A DNA stretch of 64,000 nt from Oscillospiraceae bacterium (GTDB lineage: Bacteria; Bacillota; Clostridia; Oscillospirales; Ruminococcaceae): contig JAFQBH010000024.1 in NCBI GenBank assembly GCA_017399765.1, positions 1 through 64,000 on the forward strand. Reading direction: 5' to 3'. The notes beneath the pieces are model-generated. The model was not told where the DNA came from, searched no databases, and saw nothing but the letters and a program-made list of their open reading frames with translations. Shown here piece after piece: positions 59,064-64,000 of the stretch; the stretch's first letter is position 1, and each line of letters opens with the position of its first letter. The translations under genes and the position numbers were made by a program.

Positions 59064-59936
59064 TTATTCTTTGCTCCAGATTGCGGAAGAACCGCAGGGA
59101 AGAGCCATTCCGCTCTGGGTTACCGGAAGGCCGATTTCTTCCGCGGAAACTTTTCCGCCGAATTTTTTCATTGCAGAGCCAAGAACATATGCCATGGTGG
59201 AAGCGGAAAGACCGGTGGTATAGGAATTAAGAAGAACGAAAAGCGGTTCTTCCGTAAGAACTTCCGCAACAAGGCTTACGAGTTCATAAACATGTTCCTC
59301 AAGTTTCCAGACTTCGCCGCCGGGACCTCTTCCGTAGGAAGGAGGATCGAGGATAACCGCATCATATTTGCTTCCGCGGCGGATCTCTCTTTCAACGAAT
59401 TTTTTGCAGTCATCGACTATCCAGCGGACGGGTTTTTCGTTAAGTCCGGAAAGTTCGGCGTTTTCTCTTGCCCAATGGACCATTCCTTTTGCCGCGTCAA
59501 CGTGGCAGACGGAAGCTCCTGCGGAAGCCGCAGCAACGGTTGCGCCGCCGGTATATGCAAAGAGGTTGAGAACGCGAACTTCTTTTCCCTCTGCTCTTGC
59601 TGCTTTGATTTTCTCACGCATCATATCCCAGTTAACGGCCTGTTCCGGAAAAAGTCCGGTATGTTTAAAACCGGTGGGACTGATTTTAAAAGTAAGGTCT
59701 TTATAATTAATTTTCCAGAATTCCGGAAGTTCGCGGCGATATTCCCAATGTCCGCCGCCCTGGGAAGAACGGACATATCTTGCATCCGCATGTTTCCACA
59801 TAGGATGTTCCTTCGGGGTGTTCCAGATTATCTGCGGGTCCGGTCTTATAAGGATGACTTTTCCCCAGCGCTCAAGTCTTTCGCCTTCGGAACAATCCAG
59901 AAGTTCATAGTCTTTCCAGTCTTTTGTATATCTCAT
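59064..59936 (-). CDS. Class I SAM-dependent methyltransferase (RlmI-like, rRNA type)
   Basis: The methyltransferase domain of this 290-residue protein has motif I VLNLFAYTGGATVAAASAGA, then CHVDAAKGMVHWARENAE and motif IV LDPPSYGRG. This set is shared with the RlmI/RlmK group, which methylates 23S rRNA. The PUA domain of RlmI is missing; a shorter N-terminal region replaces it. The target could be rRNA or another nucleic acid. ATG at 59936 follows AGGTGG. It lies between glmM and the GNAT gene. Confidence 0.85.
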   Translation of the reverse strand: MRYTKDWKDYELLDCSEGERLERWGKVILIRPDPQIIWNTPKEHPMWKHADARYVRSSQGGGHWEYRRELPEFWKINYKDLTFKISPTGFKHTGLFPEQAVNWDMMREKIKAARAEGKEVRVLNLFAYTGGATVAAASAGASVCHVDAAKGMVHWARENAELSGLNEKPVRWIVDDCKKFVEREIRRGSKYDAVILDPPSYGRGPGGEVWKLEEHVYELVSLVAEVLTEEPLFVLLNSYTTGLSASTMAYVLGSAMKKFGGKVSAEEIGLPVTQSGMALPCGSSAIWSKE

Positions 59937-59944
59937 TTTCCACC

Positions 59945-61288
59945 TCAGCTGATAAGATTCTTAAGCGTTTCGGCACATTCGAGAACAAGCGCGTCGATTT
60001 TTGCCTTGTCTTTTCCTTCGATCATGATTCGGATAAGCGGTTCCGTTCCGGAAGGACGAACAAGAATTCTTCCGTCGCCTTCAAGACGGGCGCTTTCGAT
60101 ATCAAGATAGCTTTTTACTTCCGGATCATCAAGTTTCGCCTTCATTTCCGGGGTTGCTTCAATATTCACCATAACCTGAGGATATACGGTCATTATTTTT
60201 TTGAGTTCGGAAGCTTTTTTCCCTTCAAGCTTCATGGTTTCGATTATCATAAGTGCGGAAAGTTCGCCATCGCCGGTGGTCATATATTCCGGAATAATGA
60301 TATGTCCGCTCTGTTCGCCGCCAAGGGAAGCTCCGAGCTTCAAAAGGGATTCGAGAACATATCTGTCGCCGACTTTTGTGGGATAGCAATTCATACTATG
60401 TTCTTCGGCAAATTTGAAAAGTCCCATATTGCTCATAATGGTGGGAATGAAGATGTTTTTGTTAAGTCTTCCTTCGGAAGCGAATCTCTTCGCAAGAATT
60501 GCCATGAACATATCGCCGTCGATAAGTTCGCCGTTTTCGTCAACTGCAAGACAGCGGTCAGCGTCGCCGTCAAAAGCAACGCCTATATCAAAGCCGTTTT
60601 CTTTAACGTATTTTCCAAGACCGTCAAGATGAAGAGAACCGCAGTCGCGGTTTACATTTATTCCGTCCGGTTCGCAATTGAGGAAGGTTGCGTTTGCATT
60701 CACCTTTGCAAAAATTCTTTTTGCAGTGGAATAGGAAGCTCCGTTGGCGCAATCTACCGCAATCTTAATTCCGGAAAGATCTCCGACGGTTGAAGCGATA
60801 TGTTCGACATAAAGTTCGGCCGCTTCGGTATTGTGAGAAATTTTTCCGATTTCTTCGGTGGGGGCTAATTCAATGGGTTCGCTTCCGTCAAGAACAATTC
60901 CCTCAATTCGGTTTTCCTGTTCATCGGTAAGCTTAAAACCGGTGGAACCGAAATATTTTATTCCGTTATACTGAAAAGGGTTGTGGCTTGCGGTTATCAT
61001 AACGCCGCCGGAAACACCGAGTTTTGTAACAAGATAGGCAACAGCCGGGGTCGGAACAACTCCGAGAAGTTCAACATCGCAGCCAACGGAAGAAAGTCCG
61101 GCGGCAACGGCAGCTTCCAGCATTGTTCCGGAAAGGCGGGTATCCCTTCCGACAATTACCCTCGGTTTTCCGGTCGTTTCATTTTTTATTATCATTCCCG
61201 CCGCGCGGGAAATTGCAAGGGCAAGTTCCACGTCAAGTTTTTTGTTCGCAATTCCGCGAACACCATCTGTTCCGAAAATTCTTCCCAT
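59945..61288 (-). CDS. glmM: Phosphoglucosamine mutase
   Basis: GlmM has 447 residues and makes glucosamine-1-phosphate for peptidoglycan. It starts MGRIFGTDGVRGIAN, the family hallmark. The phosphoserine loop ITASHNPFQYNGIK has its serine at about residue 101. The metal loop is AFDGDADRC, the sugar loop GGEQSGHII, and the phosphate-binding C-terminus LVRPSGTEPLIRIM. ATG at 61288 follows GGAGAG by 7 bases. It starts 4 bases after the ruvB stop and is in the same operon. Confidence 0.97.
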   Translation of the reverse strand: MGRIFGTDGVRGIANKKLDVELALAISRAAGMIIKNETTGKPRVIVGRDTRLSGTMLEAAVAAGLSSVGCDVELLGVVPTPAVAYLVTKLGVSGGVMITASHNPFQYNGIKYFGSTGFKLTDEQENRIEGIVLDGSEPIELAPTEEIGKISHNTEAAELYVEHIASTVGDLSGIKIAVDCANGASYSTAKRIFAKVNANATFLNCEPDGINVNRDCGSLHLDGLGKYVKENGFDIGVAFDGDADRCLAVDENGELIDGDMFMAILAKRFASEGRLNKNIFIPTIMSNMGLFKFAEEHSMNCYPTKVGDRYVLESLLKLGASLGGEQSGHIIIPEYMTTGDGELSALMIIETMKLEGKKASELKKIMTVYPQVMVNIEATPEMKAKLDDPEVKSYLDIESARLEGDGRILVRPSGTEPLIRIMIEGKDKAKIDALVLECAETLKNLIS

Positions 61289-61292
61289 TGAA

Positions 61293-62351
61293 TCACTCTC
61301 CAATTCTCATTTGTTCGCATTCGCCGCAGGGCTGTTCCGGCATCATCATTCCGAGATGCTCATAAGCCAACGCCGTTGCACAGCGTCCCCTGGGCGTTCT
61401 GGTAAGGAAACCTATCTGCATAAGATAGGGTTCATAAACGTCTTCGATCGTAACGGATTCTTCGCCGGTTGCGGCCGCAAGAGTTTCGAGTCCGACGGGG
61501 CCTCCGTTATAATTTTTTATCATCATCATAAGAATTCTGCGGTCGATTGCATCAAGGCCGAGTTCATCGACTTCAAGCCTTGAAAGGGCTTCCGCCGCAA
61601 TTTCCTTTGTTACGATTCCGTTTCCGATAACCTGGGCAAAGTCACGGATACGCTTAAGGAATCTGTTTGCAATTCGCGGAGTTCCGCGGCTTCTTCTTGC
61701 AAGTTCCATGGCGCCTTCGTGCTCAATTTCAATATTGAGTATTCCGGCGCTTCGCTCAACGATTCTGCAAAGTTCCGCAGGGGAATAAAGTTCCAGCCTT
61801 TCAACAACGCCGAAACGGTCGCGAAGCGGTGCGGAAAGCTGTCCCGCTCTTGTTGTTGCTCCAACAAGAGTAAAATGCGGAAGATCAACACGGATGCTTC
61901 TTGCGGAAGGTCCTTTGCCGACGATTATATCAAGAGCGTAGTCCTCCATTGCGGGGTAAAGAACTTCCTCAACGCTTCTGTTCATTCTATGAATTTCATC
62001 GATGAAAAGTATATCGTTTTCGTTAAGGTTTGTTAAAAGAGCCGCAAGGTCGCCGGGTCTTTCGATTGCCGGGCCGCTTGTTATTCGGAAACCAACGCCC
62101 ATTTCGTTCGCTATGATTTCCGAAAGGGTGGTTTTTCCAAGTCCGGGAGGGCCATAGAGAAGAACGTGGTCCAATGCTTCGCCGCGGCGTTTTGCAGCTT
62201 CGATATAAACCGCCATGTTTTCCTTCGCTTTGGTTTGGCCAATATATTCATCAAGAGTTCGGGGGCGGAGAGAAAGTTCGTTTTCCCTGTCCGTTTCCTC
62301 ATATTCCGGAGCGACTATTCTGTTTTCAAAATCCATCTGGTTGGAAAGCAT
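61293..62351 (-). CDS. ruvB: Holliday junction branch migration helicase RuvB
   Basis: This 352-residue AAA+ ATPase drives branch migration with RuvA. Walker A is [12 protein letters not shown], Walker [12 protein letters not shown], sensor [20 protein letters not shown], and the C-terminal winged helix contains [16 protein letters not shown]. Its start region [13 protein letters not shown] is typical. ATG at 62351 has GGAGTG upstream. It lies 14 bases after ruvA. Confidence 0.97.
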   Translation of the reverse strand: MLSNQMDFENRIVAPEYEETDRENELSLRPRTLDEYIGQTKAKENMAVYIEAAKRRGEALDHVLLYGPPGLGKTTLSEIIANEMGVGFRITSGPAIERPGDLAALLTNLNENDILFIDEIHRMNRSVEEVLYPAMEDYALDIIVGKGPSARSIRVDLPHFTLVGATTRAGQLSAPLRDRFGVVERLELYSPAELCRIVERSAGILNIEIEHEGAMELARRSRGTPRIANRFLKRIRDFAQVIGNGIVTKEIAAEALSRLEVDELGLDAIDRRILMMMIKNYNGGPVGLETLAAATGEESVTIEDVYEPYLMQIGFLTRTPRGRCATALAYEHLGMMMPEQPCGECEQMRIGE

Positions 62352-62365
62352 TTAAAAATCACTCC

Positions 62366-62974
62366 TTATCTTTTCATTGCAATGGCTTTGAGAGCCGCTT
62401 TTATCATTTCATCAATGGGAAGGCTCTGGTCAAGTTTTCCGATGACCGCGGCTGCTTCGGAATTTGTGTAACCAAGGCTTACCATTGCGGCAATGGCTTC
62501 GCCGGCGTTTCCGCCGATTCTTCCGACAGAAACCGCCGGAGCGGAAGAAAAACCTTTTGAAACGGAATCGTTCGAAATTTTATCGCGGAGCTCAAGAATA
62601 ATTCTCTGGGCGGCTTTCGGGCCGATTCCTTTTGCCCTCGTTATGGCTTTTGCGTCACCGGAAGCAACCGCAAGCGCAAAGGAATCCGGGGTGAATTCCG
62701 AAAGAACCGCAAGGGCGGCTTTCGGGCCGATTCCGGAAATTGAAGTGAGCATTCTGAAGCAATCCTGCTCCGCTCTGTCATAAAATCCGTAAAGATCGGA
62801 ACCGGTTTCCTGGTTATAGGTCATTGTTGTATAAACAAAAACATCGCTGTCTTTCGGCGGAAGGCAGGAAAGAGTTGTTGCGGAAGCTTTGCAAAGATAG
62901 CCGACTCCGGCACATTCCACAACAAAAAAGCCTTCCTCAATATGTAAAAGTTTTCCGTTAAGGCTGTATATCAT
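62366..62974 (-). CDS. ruvA: Holliday junction branch migration protein RuvA
   Basis: RuvA has 202 residues and binds the four-way junction. It has the OB-fold start MIYSLNGKLLHIEEGFFVVE and two helix-hairpin-helix motifs, LTSISGIGPKAALAVL and ITRAKGIGPKAAQRIILEL. A flexible linker and a C-terminal domain that touches RuvB (EAIAAMVSLGYTNSEA) complete the protein. A repeat sits in the 63-base gap to ruvC. It is co-transcribed with ruvB. Confidence 0.97.
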   Translation of the reverse strand: MIYSLNGKLLHIEEGFFVVECAGVGYLCKASATTLSCLPPKDSDVFVYTTMTYNQETGSDLYGFYDRAEQDCFRMLTSISGIGPKAALAVLSEFTPDSFALAVASGDAKAITRAKGIGPKAAQRIILELRDKISNDSVSKGFSSAPAVSVGRIGGNAGEAIAAMVSLGYTNSEAAAVIGKLDQSLPIDEMIKAALKAIAMKR

Positions 62975-63000
62975 ATCTTTTACCTCAAAAATATTTTTTC

Positions 63001-63023
63001 GGGCGGATTATATCCGCCCCTAC
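63001..63023. repeat. Interspersed palindrome GGGCGGATTA/TATCCGCCC
   Basis: This is an extragenic palindrome between ruvC and ruvA. It is a near-identical, inverted copy of 44643-44667, with a conserved GTAGGGGCGGAT core. Confidence 0.7.
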
Positions 63024-63037
63024 GGTAAATCGTATTG

Positions 63038-63538
63038 TTATAACTCTTTAATCGCTTTGGAAAGGCGCGAACCGTTGCTGTAACCGTGGCAAATCGCCGC
63101 CGCAAGAGCATCGGCAGTATCGTCCGGTTTCGGAACGGCTTCGAGCCTTAAAGTATCGCGGACCATTATCTGGACCTGGTGTTTTTCCGCTCTTCCGTAA
63201 CCGACCAAAGACTGTTTTATCTGGAGCGGGGTGTATTCAAAAATCGGGATTCCCGCCTGGATCGCGGCAAGAAGGATAACTCCCCTTGCTTCCGCAACGT
63301 CGATGGCGGTTTTCTGGTTGCTGTTGAAATAAAGTCTTTCAATGCTCATACATTCGGGCTTTGTTTCTTCAATAACCTCTTTTACGGTATCGTAAATTAT
63401 CCGGAGCCTTTCTTCAAAAGGCGTTCCGGCGGGGGTATCCACCGCACCGAATTTTACCGGATAGAATTTGTTTTTTACGTAATCCACAACGCCCACTCCG
63501 ACTATTGCATAGCCCGGGTCGATTCCGATTATCCGCAA
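63038..63538 (-). CDS. ruvC: Crossover junction endodeoxyribonuclease RuvC
   Basis: RuvC has 166 residues and cuts Holliday junctions. The four acidic active-site residues are in IIGIDPGYAIVGVG, CMSIERLYF, and the C-terminal DDTADALAAAICH. The conserved middle segment YTPLQIKQSLVGYGRAEKHQ is present. The TTG start at 63538 follows GAAGGTG. It is the first gene of the ruvC-ruvA-ruvB-glmM operon, with a strong promoter upstream. Confidence 0.96.
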   Translation of the reverse strand: MRIIGIDPGYAIVGVGVVDYVKNKFYPVKFGAVDTPAGTPFEERLRIIYDTVKEVIEETKPECMSIERLYFNSNQKTAIDVAEARGVILLAAIQAGIPIFEYTPLQIKQSLVGYGRAEKHQVQIMVRDTLRLEAVPKPDDTADALAAAICHGYSNGSRLSKAIKEL

Positions 63539-63580
63539 GCGGTTTCACCTTCTTTACATAGTTACCCATTTTGACATTTT

Positions 63581-63609
63581 ATTATACCATACATATATAT
63601 TTAAGGCAA
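63581..63609 (-). promoter_or_regulatory. Promoter of the ruvC-ribF operon
   Basis: On the minus strand TTGCCT (63604-63609), 17 bp and TATAAT (63581-63586) precede ruvC. No LexA box was seen near it. Confidence 0.75.
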
Positions 63610-63645
63610 TTAATTTTTTGTGAATTTAACAGCAAAAAATCGCGC

Positions 63646-63674
63646 TGGACAAAAAGATTTATTTGTTGTAAAAT
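63646..63674 (+). promoter_or_regulatory. Promoter of DUF2284 gene
   Basis: TGGACA (63646-63651), 17 bp and TAAAAT (63669-63674) precede the gene by about 35 bases. Confidence 0.6.
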
Positions 63675-63709
63675 CAAACCGTATTTCATATAAAAGGAGA
63701 TTTTTTGAT

Positions 63710-64000
63710 ATGACCGACGAAATGCTTGTTTCCCTTGCAAAAGAGGAAGGTTTCACCAGTGCCGCTGTGGTCGATACCGCGGATATCGTTTTTGACGAAG
63801 CTTTCCGCCCCTATTGCGCGGAAAATCTTTGCGGAAAATTTGCCGTTAACTATTCCTGTCCGCCGGATTGCGGAACTCCCGAAGAAATGAAAAACCGCGT
63901 TCTTTTCCACAAACACGCAATCGTTCTCCAAAGCATCTGGCCCATTTCCGATTATAAAGACGGAGAAGCAATCAAAAAAGCGAAGGGACAGCATAATGCC
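63710..64000 (+). CDS. DUF2284 metal-binding protein (partial, 3' end beyond window)
   Basis: The frame from ATG at 63710 stays open for 97 codons to the right edge. AAAGGAG lies 9 bases upstream. It contains FRPYCAENLCGKFAVNYS followed by CPPDCGTPEEM, the conserved cysteine-rich segment of DUF2284, a family annotated as predicted metal-binding. Cysteines at about residues 38, 43, 52 and 56 fit an iron-sulfur or zinc site. The full length would be near 180 residues. The function is unknown. Confidence 0.85.
   Translation, partial: MTDEMLVSLAKEEGFTSAAVVDTADIVFDEAFRPYCAENLCGKFAVNYSCPPDCGTPEEMKNRVLFHKHAIVLQSIWPISDYKDGEAIKKAKGQHNA

Noticed and set aside
1-64000. tRNA genes, CRISPR arrays, prophage or insertion sequences
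   Set aside because: I looked for cloverleaf-like segments, regularly spaced direct repeats, and integrase, transposase or phage structural genes on both strands and saw none. A tRNAscan or CRISPR search would be needed to exclude weak cases.

Overview
The window is chromosomal DNA from a Gram-positive, low-to-moderate GC anaerobe of the Clostridia, most likely an Oscillospirales/Ruminococcaceae-like gut lineage. The reasons are strong AGGAGG ribosome sites with frequent TTG and GTG starts, perfect 17-bp-spaced sigma-A promoters, a Bacillus-type LexA box, a PyrR-type attenuator, PyrK/PyrDB, an oxygen-labile L-serine dehydratase, DegV, DUF1846, SpoIID and ECF transporter genes. This placement is inference, because the 16S gene lies just outside the left edge. 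No phage, transposase, CRISPR array or tRNA was found; almost all of the DNA is core or stable accessory genome.

Layout from left to right. 1-210 is the promoter and leader of an rRNA operon that runs leftwards out of the window. 409-3883 (minus) is recA-recX-rimO-pgsA behind a LexA-box promoter. 4147-4296 is an unlisted 49-residue Cys-rich protein, divergent from recA. 4338-6915 (minus) holds an acyltransferase/zinc-ribbon protein and a GltS-type symporter. 7164-11049 (plus) holds a flavoprotein, phosphoglucomutase, L31, YigZ and a YfcE phosphodiesterase. 11084-16621 holds serine dehydratase with DegV, a GreA-like factor, a flavodoxin, a sugar nucleotidyltransferase and a YgeW-like carbamoyltransferase homologue whose substrate loop is replaced. 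16857-19201 is a DUF1538 membrane protein followed by two PII-like proteins. 19252-26711 holds exonuclease III, DUF1846, a lipoprotein, a SpoIID protein, an MFS transporter with an XRE/TPR regulator, and an ECF S component.

27190-30800 (plus) is the glycolytic operon pgk-tpiA-gpmI with REP-like palindromes inserted after pgk. 30887-37112 (minus) is cysteine desulfurase, ThiI and then a 1285-residue protein combining CinA-like modules, a membrane helix, a class B sortase, three Ig-like domains and a SpoIID domain. 37291-44624 holds a YczE-like membrane protein, two membrane-anchored XRE regulators, a CofE-like (F420 ligase family) protein, a NUDIX hydrolase, a DHHW lipoprotein and a glycosyltransferase. 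44795-53333 (minus) is the pyrimidine operon pyrC-carB-pyrK-pyrD-pyrF-pyrE-pyrB. It covers every step to UMP except the CarA glutaminase subunit, sits behind a PyrR-type attenuator, and ends in a PyrB carrying a PyrI-type zinc ribbon. 53558-63538 (minus) is a long housekeeping operon: ruvC-ruvA-ruvB-glmM-methyltransferase-GNAT-ecfA1-ecfA2-ecfT-truA-ribF-hypothetical. A DUF2284 protein begins at 63710 and runs off the right edge.

The most unusual items are the CinA-sortase-SpoIID fusion, the YgeW-like protein without its carbamoyl-phosphate loop, the DUF1538/PII pair, and one conserved palindrome (core CCCGTGCTCA / TGAGCACGGG) that forms the terminator at five of the eight convergent gene junctions in the window.
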